Assembly (NCBI GenBank): GCA_904063045.1
Contig: CAJFCJ010000002.1
Location: forward strand, 744,001 to 808,000
DNA from: Dimorphilus gyrociliatus
Lineage: Eukaryota; Annelida; Polychaeta; Dinophilidae
Length of the DNA stretch: 64,000 bases
Reading direction: 5' to 3'
The position numbers and the translations under genes are program-made. The notes below the pieces were generated by a model, which had not been told where the DNA came from, made no database searches, and saw only the letters and a program-made list of their open reading frames with translations. Shown here piece by piece: positions 46,678-64,000 of the stretch; within the stretch, counting starts at the first letter, position 1, and the number at the start of each line of letters is the position of its first letter.

Positions 46678-47376
46678 ATGTCGGAAGATGCGTTTAATCC
46701 AGATCTATGTTCGCAATTCTTTAAAGTTTGTCTGGAGCAAGATATCAGTTTGAAAGAATATTGCCAAGGCTATGAGTTGTTGTGTCGGTAAGTTTCTCTT
46801 ATATGATTTAATTGTAAATAACAGATATATTCTATAAATCCCTTATTTTCGCCCAGATTGATAAATCAATTAGGATCTATTTTCAAGTTTGTAACATCTG
46901 ACATAACTGATAAAATGGATATTTTGAAAAACTATTTAGCCGGTCCTGATGCAACACACTATTGTAATTTGCAATCATTCATTCATTACGAGGTTGAAAA
47001 TGATAAAGTGGATTTCAAGAAGCGAAATGACTCAGGCTGTAGAACCTTTTTACGCCTTCATCGAGCTCTACTATTTGTCTCAGAATTCCTTAAAGAGCTA
47101 CAAAATCATGATGATGCCGGTAATCTCTCCGGAATGACTTGGAAAGTTTATGAAAAAACTCTTGGCAAATACCACAATTGGGGAATAAGAAAGCTAGTTG
47201 GTGTGGCTCTGTATACTCTTCCTACAAAGAGGCAATTGATTTTAAAAATGCTACGTCCGGGTTTGACTGAGGAAGAACTTATAGGGTTTAATACACAGTT
47301 AATTGAGGTCCTTGAAACGATATACAGCAAGTGTCAAGAAATTCTAGAGGAACATAAGCTGTTAGAATTACCCTAA
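46678..47376 (+). CDS. CPTP: Ceramide-1-phosphate transfer protein (GLTP fold)
   Basis: Two exons (46678-46787, 46857-47376) give 209 aa; human CPTP has 214. GLTP-fold landmarks: SIFKFVTSDITDKMDIL (with the headgroup-binding Asp), LKNYLAGPDATHYCNLQS, SGCRTFLRLHRALLFVSEFL (Arg residues that bind the phosphate, and the RLHRAL core), the YHNWGIRKLVGVALYTLPT block (with the His and the aromatic residues of the sphingoid pocket) and a C-terminal EHKLLELP matching the human end. The Arg/Lys set fits ceramide-1-phosphate rather than glycolipid. CPTP moves C1P between the trans-Golgi, plasma membrane and other membranes and affects autophagy and eicosanoid signalling. It is divergent from M6PR. Confidence 0.95.
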
Positions 47377-47552
47377 ATAATTCATTTAAAAATTTCAGAG
47401 TAGCTCCAAATTTTAAAAGATTTTTATGATATAAAAGTAAAATATATACTCTATTGTCAATATAAACATTTAAAAGTTATAAGAAATGTAAATATAAAAA
47501 TAGCATTTCCATGAATTTATTTAAAAATTTTTAGTGACTTGCACCTTAGATT

Positions 47553-50500
47553 TTATTCTTTACATATTGCTTGTAATTCCGCCACTTCTTGTTTCAAGTC
47601 CCTAGCCAAAAAAAAATTAATTCGTTACTTAATTACCCACATTATTGAAGGTAACTTACCTCCAGGCTTGCGATGAGGACTGAACTTTGAGTAAGTGGCC
47701 ATTTACTTGAGATTGTAAAGTTGTTATTTGACTCCTTAAACCATTTAAACAAGATTGAAGAACTCCAAGTGAAGAATTTGACTGATTTGTTGGTGTTTTT
47801 ATATTCTCTGAATATTTTTCTAAAATATCTTCCACTTGAGAATAATTGAAATTAGCTTTCGTATCTTTCGACATATTTAAAGCATTAAGGACTTCAGTTA
47901 ATTTAGCTACTCTACTCTTAAGTTGCTTGTTATATTCTCTACTCTGAAGAAGATCATTTCTGTATTGGTCCAGATCTGCATGATTTTGACGCAAGGAAGA
48001 ATTGACAGAACTTTGAGATGTGGTAAAACGTTCTTCAACACATTTAATATGTTCTTCTTGAGCTAATATTTGTTTTTCTTTTGAAATCAGTAATGATTCA
48101 TAATCGGAGATTTGCTGTTCTAATATAGGAATTCTAGTTTCGTAAATTTCTAAGTCAGTTGAAAGACGATGTATTTCAGCTCTCATGTGCCTAATAGTGT
48201 TTTCATTTTCATTACATTCTTTTCTAGCATCAAGTTCACTTTGACGTAAGTCTTTCAGCATTACCAGATTCGTGCTATGCATAGTTGCCGCACATTCTAA
48301 CTCATGTTGAAGATCTCGAATTTTGTTCTCTAATTTCAGCTTTTCAGACTTGGCCAAGCAATTTTCGTGTGAGACTTCAAAATTAATGGCCTTACTTGAT
48401 AGCTGTTTCGAATCATTAACGATTAATTCGATTAGTTGTTGATAGGTTTTTATCAGAGCTGTCAAAGAAATATTTTCTTCACACGCTGCTTTAGCTGCTT
48501 GAGATAAATCAGGAAGAGTGACAATACTGGAGACATTATCTTCTATTCCAGAGTCTCCATTTGCTGTTTCTTGCATTTTAACAGTTTGCTTAAAATTTTG
48601 TAGCTTACAGATTAAGTCAACTAGGCAAGATTCTTTGGTTTCAGTTTGACATCCATTATCACAAACTGGCCTGAAATTTTCTTCTTTTTCATTTAATAAT
48701 CGTTCTGCCTCTGATCGTAGTTCTGCCTGCTCTCGATAGTTTTTTTGCAGCTCAGCAACAAGCTCTTGTAAACGTTCGAAATCCCTAACTTTGTCGTTTA
48801 GTATATTATATTTGTGCTCAAGTTCTTCATTTTTTAATTTTAAACTCAGTTCTCGATTGGTACAGTCAGCTTGCCATTCTTTCATTCGTAATTCATATAT
48901 TTCTTCCATTTCATGAATTCTTTGCTCTGAATCTGCATGACGTTTTCCCAAAAGCTCCTCTAATTGAGCACTCAGCGACTGATTTTCTTTCTTAACTATT
49001 TGGGAATGAATTATATCAGCCTCCCTCTCATGAAGCAACTCTCGCAATTTCATTTGTAAAGTTTTTCTTTCAGTCAACAAGTTTTCTTTTTCAGTACTCA
49101 CAAATTTGAGTTTTTCATCCAAATCGTCGGAAAAATGCTTAATGTCTAAGTCTAGATTTGACTCAACTGTGTGAATTGACTTGACCTCTTCCTGCAATCG
49201 ATTTTCAAGCTTAGTAATATGTTGCTTTAGATCATGTTCGTTCCTCTGGAACATAATTAATTTGGAAGCAGTTGCCGTCCTCTCAGCCACGGCATTATCC
49301 AAATTTGCTTGCAGGTTGCTTCTTTCAATTTGAAGCTCCTTCACTCTATCCGATAACTGTTTTAATCGAATCTCGTATGCGTCTCTCTCTTTTTCAAACA
49401 TTTCTCTTTGTCTACTCTTCACTTTGGCTTTTGTTCGGATATAACTATAATTTTTTTTATTAGGTTCTAAGTCTACAGGCTCTGGAGTGATCTTCAAAGT
49501 CACAGTTTTTGATAGTATTTTCGAAATGCACAACTGAACATCGTCATAATTATCTTCAACAAGTTCCACAGCTGTCTTTAAATCTTTCACTACATCAGTT
49601 ATTAAATTTAAAATTTCCTTGTTTTTATTTTCAGAAGTGCTGGATTTGATAATGGCTATTTTGTGAGATAAGAGTGGAGGGTCTTTGCCTTGAAATACTC
49701 CTCCCATTTGATCACGAACAAATATTAAATCACTTTGAACTTTTTCCAATGCTTTTTCCAATGCAGAAACTTGTCTTTCGGATTGCTTTCGAATTTCGTT
49801 TGAGATTTTCATTTGTTCCTGCATATCTCTTTGAAGCTTTTCATTATCCACCAGTGTATCATTTAAGCGGGTAATACGCCTATCCCTTTCAACAGTCATC
49901 TCGTGAGCTAAAGCCAGTCGATGAGCGAATTCGGCTTTTAGAATTTGTTCTTGCTCCAACTGCTCGACGGATACCTTTAAGGAAGTACGAAGATTTTCTA
50001 ATTCTTGTTGCATATCTATATATAAGGAAGAGTGAACACTTTCGAACTTATCTTTTAGAGACACTGAGCGTTCTAATTTGGCTTGAGTTAGTTCAACTTC
50101 TTTTTGGACTATATCAGCCTCTATGGTCTCAAGATGCAAAGCAAGTAGTTGTTTCTCTCGAAGTGCTTGTTGCTGGGCAGTCACAAGAGCCTGATTCGCT
50201 CTCTCCTTTTCAGCCCTCATTCTTTCAATAGCACTTGCGCTTTCGATGCTCTTTGCTTGTGCGGATGTCAACTTGCTTTGAAGATTGGCTCGACTAGCAG
50301 TAGCAGAATCCAGCTGCTTCTGCAGCCATTTTTTAGCCTCTATAACTGTTTCCATTTCGGATTTTAAAGTTTTTATTTCCTGCTCAGATACAGAGGATCG
50401 TTGCATTGCGCTTTCATAATCAACATATACAGATGCTAATTTATTCTTCAATCCCTCTATAATGCTTTCTTTTTCTACAAGAGTATCTCTCGTCCGCTCC

Positions 50501-51462
50501 AACTTGCAATATAGCTCTGCGTTAGAATCTCCGACATCACTTTGTAATTTAGCAACAAAAGATCTCAGATTTTGAATTTCATCATGCTGAGTTTTAATGA
50601 CCTGCTCGAAACGCTTAACTAAATCTTCGCTTTCGATCAGTTTATCTAAAATTTCTTTATGAGGGTCATTGACTTTTTCTTCTTGAACTGTTATTGGTGA
50701 AGTTGACTTGGTAGATGTGAAGATATTATGGGTACAAACTCCTACATTTACATTTTTGGCTTTAACAGTAACATGTGATTGTACACTATTCTGAGATAAA
50801 ATCCTCTCTAAAACTGGCTTGGTTGTTCCTTCCATGTCTCTATTTGCTGTAGGATATAGAATCTTCTCCGGTGCAAGCTGATTTTCATTTTGGATGTTCG
50901 ACGAGAATGAGCCACTGGTTAAGTTATTCTTCATGTAAGCTTGATGAACATTAGCTCGACTTGGAGGTCTGTCTTGAAAAGGCTCATCTAAAGTCTCAAG
51001 AGCACAACCCGATGGTAAGCTAACTTCTCTACGCTTAACTATCTTTAAGTTTTGAGAATTCGATTTACTATGGCAAAAGTCTTTTTTAACTTTCAAATTC
51101 AAATCAGCAGTTGGTTGATTATCCAATGGTAATTGATTGACAGTTGAAGATACTCTCTGTTCTTCATCCATTTTTGTCCGATGAAATTTGTTGAGATTTT
51201 TCAATGGTTTGTGTTCTTCCGCTTTAGGTTTATCACTTCTATCGCCTGAAAGAGACTAGTTTAAAAAAGTATCAATCAGACATGCTATATAATTACCGTG
51301 TGATACAACCTCCTGAGTAACAATAGGTAAATCTCCCACATCTTTATGGACTAGTTCTTGTTCGTATGATACTAAATTACTAAAAGCATTTATTGAAATT
51401 GAAGATTGTATATCTGATTCGTCGAAATTAACTTGATGCTGTGTTAAATTTATAGGCTCCAT
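47553..51462 (-). CDS. Large coiled-coil protein, golgin-like
   Basis: Three exons (51297-51462, 47660-51245, 47553-47601) give 1,266 aa. The start is MEPINLTQHQVNF at 51462; exon 2 alone could suggest a later start at an internal Met, but the splice and phase fit the upstream exon. The N-terminal 190 residues are disordered. From about residue 190 to the end the protein is almost unbroken heptad coiled coil (for example EKQLLALHLETIEADIV and RVKELQIERSNLQANL) with a break near residue 555-600. No motor, GRIP or membrane segment is seen. Organisation and length resemble golgin subfamily A member 3 (golgin-160), but a coiled coil is weak evidence and centrosomal proteins are alternatives. Its head-to-head partner is IER3IP1, 197 bp away. 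Confidence 0.6.
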
Positions 51463-51658
51463 ATTCTGTGATATTTCTAATAAAAGTTTTCATATGAAAA
51501 TACTATGAACAACAAGATTGATCCTGATACATCTCTAATATAGGAAATGATTTAGCGGAGCGATAAAGTGAGAACTAACGTGGCTGATGCGAAACATTTT
51601 GTAGACATAAACTTCCGGGCGTAAAAACTGGTGAGTTCTCGCCAACTTGTCCACAAAC

Positions 51659-51965
51659 ATGGCAATTGGATTATATTCATTACTTGAGGCCATTCTATTA
51701 TGTTTAAACGCTGTGTGTATACTACATGAAAAAAGATTTCTATCAAAATGTTGGTATCATTTTAAATATATGTATATTTATCTTATTTTATTCATTCAAA
51801 TTTTTAGTTGGATGGAGAAATAATCAACATAGAGGTTTCGATGAAAATCCTGATGGCATGATAGATCGTGTGAAAAATCTTATATCATCTATTAGAACTG
51901 TTATGAGATTTCCACTAATTGGACTAAATATTTTTGTAATTGTATTTAAACTTGTATTTGGATAG
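51659..51965 (+). CDS. IER3IP1: Immediate early response 3-interacting protein 1 (Yos1 family)
   Basis: Two exons (51659-51749 and 51808-51965) separated by a 58-nt intron give exactly 82 aa, the human length. Exon 1 encodes MAIGLYSLLEAILLCLNAVC (TM1), then ILHEKRFLSK. Exon 2 encodes GWRNNQHRGFDENPDGMI, ISSIRTVMRFPLIGLNIFVI and the terminal VFKLVFG (TM2). The RTVMR.PLI block and HE.RFL are hallmarks of Yos1/IER3IP1, a two-pass ER/Golgi protein that works with Yip1-Yif1 in COPII vesicle transport and ER homeostasis. The exon 2 frame alone shows a misleading Met at 51726 inside exon 1 in another frame. It is head to head with the golgin-like gene, and its stop is 29 nt from the phosphoglucomutase stop. 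Confidence 0.95.
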
Positions 51966-51994
51966 AAGGAAAAGATAGAACGAGAAACTTTGCG

Positions 51995-53773
<1,779 letters not shown>

Positions 53774-54112
53774 CTTTGAATCGACTTTGCCGAACGAAAT
53801 TCAGGTCAAGGTGAATTTGTCTTTTTCTGCCAGCACTAATAACAAAAAATTTATATTTTGGCTGTTTAAATTTCAACAAATACACTTTTTGATCAATGGT
53901 TTTTTAAAATGAATATACTGAATACGAGCATAACCATGTTCACTTCCGGTATCGGGAGTCGTCTGCTAACTATATTTTCATATAATCAAATGCAAAGGAG
54001 ATCTCTCAAAAGATAATGAAATAAGGTTCAAGCGAAATTTTTAAAGCAATTTATATTACAAATTATTTAAAAACAAAAAAAAAACAATGCATTCACAGTG
54101 AAATAGAATTGG
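53774..54112. other. Intergenic between PGM and TFIP11 (same strand)
   Basis: 339 bp containing the 3' flank of TFIP11 and the promoter of PGM. No gene seen. Confidence 0.4.
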
Positions 54113-56380
54113 TCATCTTGCTTTATCTATTAAGTTATTCAATGATGTTGGTACCCAAACTCCCCCTTCATTTACAAATAGAACATTACGGTCAAAGTAG
54201 ATGAATAATCGCCCAAATTGATATATTTGCTTTGATTCGTGTGTTTTATTGGGTACGGGCAAAAAGACGATGTCATTTTCCTCGGCTCTTTTTCCTATAA
54301 TGTCTTTGTAACTAAGTGATGCTGTAGAGGTGGAAAATTTTGGTTGATTTGCTTTGCCAGGTGGCTTTTGAATACTATAAGAAGGCGAAGGCTGAACTTT
54401 TTCACCACTTACAGCTCTGTTCATGAAATCCAAAGCATTATTGAATTGATCCCTTACAGCTGAAATCTCGAGAAGAACTCTGGGAAAAATATTTTTCCAA
54501 CCCATATACCATCTACTAACTTCGTCATAATTAGGATGTTGATTTAACCAATGGCACAATGTCTGTAACCAGCGAGGAAAAAAGTGTCTCTCAAGAAGGG
54601 GAACCATGCTATTGATGGGCATAAGGTCTATCCAAGTCATAACAGAATTAAATAAATCCAACTTTAAATGGTTAGGAGATAGATCCATTTCGGCTAAGCA
54701 CTGACCTAGTTTTGGAGCAACATTTCTTACCAAAAAAGCTTGCATATGGCCTTTTAAGAAGACGTTATTCCAGGGCTCAAGCATAAACTTGGCTGATGGA
54801 TCAGAGGGATGCCAAGCGACTAAAGCATTAGCAAACTTGTGACGAATAGCTTCGTAAAGAGGACTAAGCTTATCTCCCATCATCGGAGACCACTGTAGTA
54901 ACCAATTATGAATTGGAATTCTATCGCTTAAGGGATCCCATTCATTTACGGCGTTTTGTAGTTTGGGTAAGATTAAATGATCCAATACGTCATTGAGTAT
55001 CCAGTCTGGCAAGTTATGTTGCCACCGATCTAAAAGAGCTAAGGCTTCAACATCTCTACCATTCCAGTGAGATGTTATGGCTGTCCTTACAGATGGTATC
55101 CAGGTATCCCATACAAGTCTTTCGTAGGGACTCATAAAACTCTCGGAATTTTTTCCTTTTTCTGTTAAAATCTTTTTCCAATTAGCATACATGGCTACAC
55201 CTTCCCGAAATGGATCAATAAGGGGTTGCCAACTAGAAAGTGCTGCTTTGAATAAAGGCAAAATCAAAGCTAAGATAAAAACTCCTAAATCATAAGCAGC
55301 ATATTCATTGGGGTATTCATCTTGAAGCCGCTCGGCAACAATTGCACAGTCTTTTAGAGTATTAGGATCCATCGGATCTCTTGATCTGTCAATAGCTGTA
55401 TCGATTATATGTAATACATCTTTGAGTTTTTCAATGAATTGCTCTTCCCTCTCACAAAGTATCCTTTTTTTATCAAACTCATGCTCTAAATTAGATAAAA
55501 GATCTGAGTTATTTCGTTTTTTTCTGTCACTTGATACAATTTCGTCTTCTATTGTGTCACACAAAACATTAAGATTATTTTTCAATTCTGGTAGATCAAA
55601 TCCTCGAGATTTTGTATGTATATCTTCTTGCTCAGACTTATGAGCTAGAGCTCCGTATCCTGACAATACCCTTTGCTCTTTACCCGTCATATCAATAACC
55701 TTTACTTTCACGTCAGTCTTAAAATGCATTCTTTGCGAGCCCTCAGCTATAGCATCATCAATTGTTTTCAATTGGAATTTTTTTCCTTTCTTTTTTTCTC
55801 TCTGAGGGTCTTTTTTCCAATTTTTAGTCTCAATTTTTGTCTTTTCACCTGCAATAACTTCTTTCAGATTGTCTTTATTCGCTTCTGGGATCTCTGAGCC
55901 ATAAAACCCAAGAGCTCCTTTTCCTCTTCGTTGATATACTTCGACAGGTGCTTTAATACCTTGTTCATTTTTACCTAATCCTTGGCCATGTTTATACCCC
56001 ATTTTTGATATTAAGGCCCAGCCTATACCCTTTGTGTGTTTCTCCCAATTACCAAATCCCGAAGTATCTTTTCTAGGAACTTTGAATTTAGTTTGCTTTG
56101 GTTTAAACTGTGTATCTTCGTCAAAACATATATTTTCATCCTTCTCTTCCTCATGGTTGGAAGTTTCTTTTTTAATACCCCCACTTATAAAGTTTATCGG
56201 ACCATTCCTATCTCCCGATTTACCTAATCCTGGTCGTTCATCATCGCTATCCACCATGTCACCAAGGAAAACTCCATAAGTTGCATGATTTTTCGACCAC
56301 TTCCCTCTGTTTCTATTCAAACCAAATCCTGTAAGATCTTCATCAGTTATTTCAAACGCCTCCATTTCCGGAGAAGACAT
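54113..56380 (-). CDS. TFIP11: Tuftelin-interacting protein 11, spliceosome disassembly factor
   Basis: Intronless, 755 aa (human 837; yeast Ntr1 is a shorter relative). The N-terminal TIP_N domain is present (EMEAFEITDEDLTGFG, ATYGVFLGDMVDSDDERPG). A G-patch at about residues 122-168 (KGIGWALISKMGYKHGQGLG) is followed by GALGFYGSE. The rest is the GCFC-type domain with YERLVWDTWIPSVRTAI, LPDWILNDVLDHLILPKLQ, NEWDPLSDRIPIHNWLLQW and FLVRNVAPKLGQCL, and a C-terminal beta segment (YQFGRLFIYFDRNVLFVNE). TFIP11 activates the helicase DHX15 through its G-patch to take apart the intron-lariat spliceosome. Nuclear. Head to head with SLC38A9, 541 bp apart. Lack of introns in so long a gene is unusual for this window. 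Confidence 0.95.
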   Translation of the reverse strand: MSSPEMEAFEITDEDLTGFGLNRNRGKWSKNHATYGVFLGDMVDSDDERPGLGKSGDRNGPINFISGGIKKETSNHEEEKDENICFDEDTQFKPKQTKFKVPRKDTSGFGNWEKHTKGIGWALISKMGYKHGQGLGKNEQGIKAPVEVYQRRGKGALGFYGSEIPEANKDNLKEVIAGEKTKIETKNWKKDPQREKKKGKKFQLKTIDDAIAEGSQRMHFKTDVKVKVIDMTGKEQRVLSGYGALAHKSEQEDIHTKSRGFDLPELKNNLNVLCDTIEDEIVSSDRKKRNNSDLLSNLEHEFDKKRILCEREEQFIEKLKDVLHIIDTAIDRSRDPMDPNTLKDCAIVAERLQDEYPNEYAAYDLGVFILALILPLFKAALSSWQPLIDPFREGVAMYANWKKILTEKGKNSESFMSPYERLVWDTWIPSVRTAITSHWNGRDVEALALLDRWQHNLPDWILNDVLDHLILPKLQNAVNEWDPLSDRIPIHNWLLQWSPMMGDKLSPLYEAIRHKFANALVAWHPSDPSAKFMLEPWNNVFLKGHMQAFLVRNVAPKLGQCLAEMDLSPNHLKLDLFNSVMTWIDLMPINSMVPLLERHFFPRWLQTLCHWLNQHPNYDEVSRWYMGWKNIFPRVLLEISAVRDQFNNALDFMNRAVSGEKVQPSPSYSIQKPPGKANQPKFSTSTASLSYKDIIGKRAEENDIVFLPVPNKTHESKQIYQFGRLFIYFDRNVLFVNEGGVWVPTSLNNLIDKAR

Positions 56381-56921
56381 GTTTCTCTGTTTCTACAATA
56401 GACGTAATAGGATCGTTGTCGATTGTTATTTAACTCTTAAATGCTTGTATTATCACTCTCTCATCTTCGTACATTTTACGAAAAACGGGAAGTTGTTAAT
56501 ATATATATATATAATATATAGATATATATATTAATATTTATAATTTAACATAAAATTTAGAACTAATTAAAATCTATCAAAATGTTTAAGGATAAAGAAA
56601 AACCAGGGTAAGAAGATTACACTTCCGGTCAATGATGTGAAATTGGGAAGTTTAATGAAGTAGCTATATAGCTATACACTCGTTTTAAGTTTTTTTTATG
56701 AAATTAATAATATCTTCCTTATTACTTTGCCCGAAAGTTTCGATTTTTAAAACTAGCTTATCAACTATGAGCAACTGAATCAAAACAATCCAAAGGTTTT
56801 AGCATGGTTTGTATTCGCGATGGACAAAATTCCATTGCTAAAACTTGACCTAAATGAATCAAATATTCCTTTAAAACCAGATTATGCGGTTTTAGAAATC
56901 ACAGCTGATAAGTTATAAAAA
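56381..56921. promoter_or_regulatory. Divergent promoter interval TFIP11 / SLC38A9 with AT repeat
   Basis: 541 bp between divergent start codons. An imperfect AT repeat lies at 56499-56533. No TATA box in convincing position other than this repeat. No gene seen. Confidence 0.35.
56499..56533. repeat. Imperfect AT microsatellite
   Basis: Alternating A/T run, broken by ATAATATATAG, in the TFIP11-SLC38A9 interval. Confidence 0.75.
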
Positions 56922-59384
56922 ATGAGTACATCCAGTTTTACAAATTCTCCTACTCAAAGTACGTCGGAGAAGGACCCTCTCTTAAGTAAAGGGCGGAGCA
57001 GCAATGGAACTCAAAGGTTATTAATTTCCAATGATAATGAATTTATTTAAAAAAATATAATTCTGATGAGGCAGCATGGTGCATCTGTCTTAAAAAGTCT
57101 TTCTATCAAAGTATTAAATTTCCTTTTTTAGTACATGTAACTTGACATTCTTTAAACAATTAACTTTTGTAGTGAAAGAATCAGGCACTATTCCACTCAT
57201 GCGATCGTTCAAGAAGGAGAAGAAAGTGTTACTATAAGGTTGATTTTATCAAGTTTATTAGCAAGTAAACCTTTATAATATATAGCAAACATTTGAAGGC
57301 GTCCACTGGACTATAGAAGTGTTGCGGAACAGAGTTCTAGTACAAAGGCTAGCTTGTCTCGTTACAAATATTACAGTAAATTGCAAAGTCATAGTGCTGC
57401 TCTATTAAACTTGGTTGGTTTTTGTTTCCGTGATGCAGAACGTTATAAGCCGTTTAATTTCAGCTGATGCCCACTCATGTTGTTCCTCCTGAATTTTACT
57501 TAGTTATTCCATTCAAGCCAGAGGGTGGGAAACAAAACAGTATTGTAACTATGTATGTACAACAGACACATTGTTATCTTTCCTACATTTAAACAACGTT
57601 TTTTCATAGTTTTTCAATTTGGAATACTATGGTAGGTACTTCGTTATTAAGTATCCCTTGGGCTATGCAGCAAGCTGGTTTTGGATTAAGTTTAGGCTTA
57701 ATATTTTTGATGGTTTGTCTTTGTTTGTACACGTCATATAGAGTTGTTAAGTCTGTTTATTACATCGGTAAATTTTTTAATTTTATAACCAATAAAAATA
57801 TATTCTCTAACTTCTGCAAAAATTAAAGACCCCACAGGTGATGTGTCTGACTTTTCTGAGGTTTGCAGATATTACTTTGGACGATGGGGAGATTACTTGA
57901 CGGTCATTTTTTCATGCATCACAAATCTTGGGGCTGCAGTTATATATTGGGTTTTAATGTCAAATTTTTTATTCCATACGGGAAATTTTATCTACGGTAT
58001 AAATTTTGAAATATCTAGAAGATCATTAAAATTTTATTTTTCAGAGCACATTTACCCCGTTAATAATTCTTCAACTATTATTCATAATGGCTCATATTCT
58101 GATGGTGTTTGTTTTCATAAGATGAAATTAAATATCTGATCGTAAATTCTCCCATAGCCGTTTGTCCTGTGAAAACTGCTTTGCGTAACGAATCTTCTAA
58201 ATTTCCAGCGGATTCGATTTTTCCGAAAGTTTGGCATCAAACACATACTGTGCCTTTTTTTCTTCTCATACTATTTGCGCCGTTAATTAATTTTAAATCT
58301 CCTACATTTTTCACAAAATTTAATGCTTTAGGTTGAGATCTACATCATATATACAAGTTTTTAAAATCATTTAAAAATTGACATTTCAGGAACAGTTTCT
58401 ATCCTTTATATTGTTACATTTGTTATTATTAAGGCAGCAAACTGGGGCATTCATGTGGATTTTAACAATCCAAAGAACAAATCCTACGTTGCAGGTAATA
58501 TTCATAAGTCACTCACGTCATTATTTTTTCTCCTATTCAATTTAAGAATTTCACTCATCATTTCCTGCGTTAACTGGAATACTTGCTCTGGCATTATTCA
58601 TTCATAATTGCTTAATATCTATTGTTCGAACACAAAAAAATCCGGAAAACAATGTGAGTTTACAATATTAAATAATATTAATACATGTCAATTTAATTTA
58701 TCAATTTAAATATTAGGTAAGAGACATTTCCATAGCTTATATCTGCGTTGCCTTGACCTATGTTATTATTGGAGCAGTTTTTTATTTGAGTTTTCCATTA
58801 CCAAAGTTTTGCATTGAGGATGTTCGTGTAAATTTACAATATAGACTTCTTCCAATCCTGTCTTAATATTTCAGAATTTGTTGAATAACTTCGAAAGCAC
58901 TGATTTACTCTCTTTTGTTGCTCGTCTTTTTCTATTATTCCAAATGTGTACAGTATTTCCTCTTATCACATTTGTTATGCGTGCTCAGGTTTTGCATACT
59001 TTATTTGGGAATGCCTATCCAAGGTTTGCTTTAGTACATTTAATTCTCATATTAAAAAAGTGTCTTAACAGTGTGCGGCATGTCATTGGTTTCAATACTT
59101 TAGTTGTAATAATATGCCTATTGTTTGCCGTGTTCATGCCTAAAATAGGAATAATAATAAGGTTTGTTTTTTTGTTTTCAATATTTCAGTTTTCTAATGT
59201 CGAACCATACAGATTCTCAGGAGCTCTCTGTGGATTCTCATATGTTTTTACTCTTCCTTGTGCTGTATACTTATGTTGGCTCAAATCTCAAAATCAATTG
59301 ACATGGAGAACTACGATATTACATTGCATAATTATTTTAATTGGTTTAAGCAATTTTATTGGTCAATTTCTAGTTAAAGTTTGA
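56922..59384 (+). CDS. SLC38A9: Lysosomal amino-acid transporter/sensor SLC38A9
   Basis: About a dozen short exons from ATG 56922 ([18 protein letters not shown]) to TGA 59384. The cytoplasmic N-terminus contains [12 protein letters not shown] and [13 protein letters not shown], comparable to the Ragulator/Rag-binding region of vertebrate SLC38A9, then [13 protein letters not shown]1 carries the substrate-site motif [20 protein letters not shown]. Further family blocks: [39 protein letters not shown], a glycosylated lumenal loop (NNSST, NGSYSD), [66 protein letters not shown] and [13 protein letters not shown]. The predicted protein has 11 transmembrane helices. It senses lysosomal arginine and cholesterol and signals to mTORC1 through Rag GTPases. 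AATAAA at 59439-59444. Convergent with FAK; stops 161 bp apart. Confidence 0.95.
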
Positions 59385-59545
59385 TAATAGATAATCAAAA
59401 TGTTTTATTTTATGAAATTACAACAGATTAAATGTATAAATAAACATTTTATATTGCTTTAAAATATACACATTCTTGTCTAGGCACCTAAGACATTTAG
59501 TTGTTTGATAAAGGCAATTTCAGTAGTGTATTACTCTTATCAAAG

Positions 59546-63992
<4,447 letters not shown>

Positions 63993-64000
63993 CTAGAAGA

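Noticed and set aside
49272-50367. Three plus-strand frames inside the golgin-like gene
   Set aside because: Antisense of heptad coiled-coil codons; no start context, splice signals or family features.
51726-51965. 79-aa frame starting at 51726, which resembled SMIM7
   Set aside because: The start falls in exon 1 of IER3IP1 in another frame. Splicing 51749 to 51808 gives an exact 82-aa Yos1-type protein, which explains the match better.
55422-56279. Several plus-strand frames of 63-81 aa
   Set aside because: Antisense of the TFIP11 coding exon.

Overview
The window is eukaryotic and animal. It is AT-rich by eye (roughly 70% A+T) and gene-dense. Most coding regions are cut by very short introns, typically about 37-70 nt, with GT...AG borders and TTTCAG/TTTTAG-type acceptors. 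The gene set (innexin, DEG/ENaC channel, Grainyhead, focal adhesion kinase, cation-dependent mannose-6-phosphate receptor, SLC38A9) is that of a bilaterian invertebrate with a compact genome. A small-genome spiralian fits best, because a cation-dependent M6P receptor and SLC38A9 sit beside an innexin. The species is not determined, and this placement is inference. No bacterial operon, phage, CRISPR array, transposon or rRNA was seen, and no tRNA could be supported.

Layout. 1-8.3 kb: the 3' end of an unrecognised coiled-coil gene, a secreted C-type lectin, a CANT1-type apyrase, a multi-exon TTC39 gene on the minus strand, and a weak candidate small gene. 8.3-11 kb: no convincing gene. 11-13.3 kb: a secreted cysteine-rich DUF7043/7044-like protein (minus). 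15-18.6 kb: a two-TM protein and an LRRC74-like LRR/EF-hand protein (minus). 20-23 kb: a 71-aa two-exon candidate gene and a single-pass membrane protein with a TATA box. 24.6-28.4 kb: grainyhead, resolved into 11 exons. 29.7-32.3 kb: an intronless DEG/ENaC channel and a zinc-finger protein, tail to tail. 33.5-37.8 kb: a reduced WASP-family (VCA) protein, a small basic protein, an aerolysin/ETX-MTX2-like pore-forming-fold protein, and an unrecognised 179-aa gene (minus). 39-40.7 kb: an innexin.

From 41.3 kb to the end the window is packed with conserved housekeeping genes, often in divergent or convergent pairs: TRMT13, RAD23, M6PR, CPTP, a golgin-like coiled coil, IER3IP1/Yos1, phosphoglucomutase, TFIP11, SLC38A9 and FAK (5' end outside the window). 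Five of these act in the Golgi/endolysosomal system: lysosomal enzyme sorting, ceramide-1-phosphate transfer, Golgi matrix, ER-Golgi transport and lysosomal amino-acid sensing. Divergent start codons are 197-540 bp apart and convergent stops as little as 29-37 bp apart, so shared promoters and overlapping 3' UTRs are likely.

Exon models were built by hand from splice signals, reading frame and recall of family sequences, and no alignment was run. The points most worth checking are the reduced WASP-family protein, the pore-forming-fold gene, an in-frame extension beyond the grainyhead stop, a GC-AG intron in phosphoglucomutase, and the endomembrane gene cluster.
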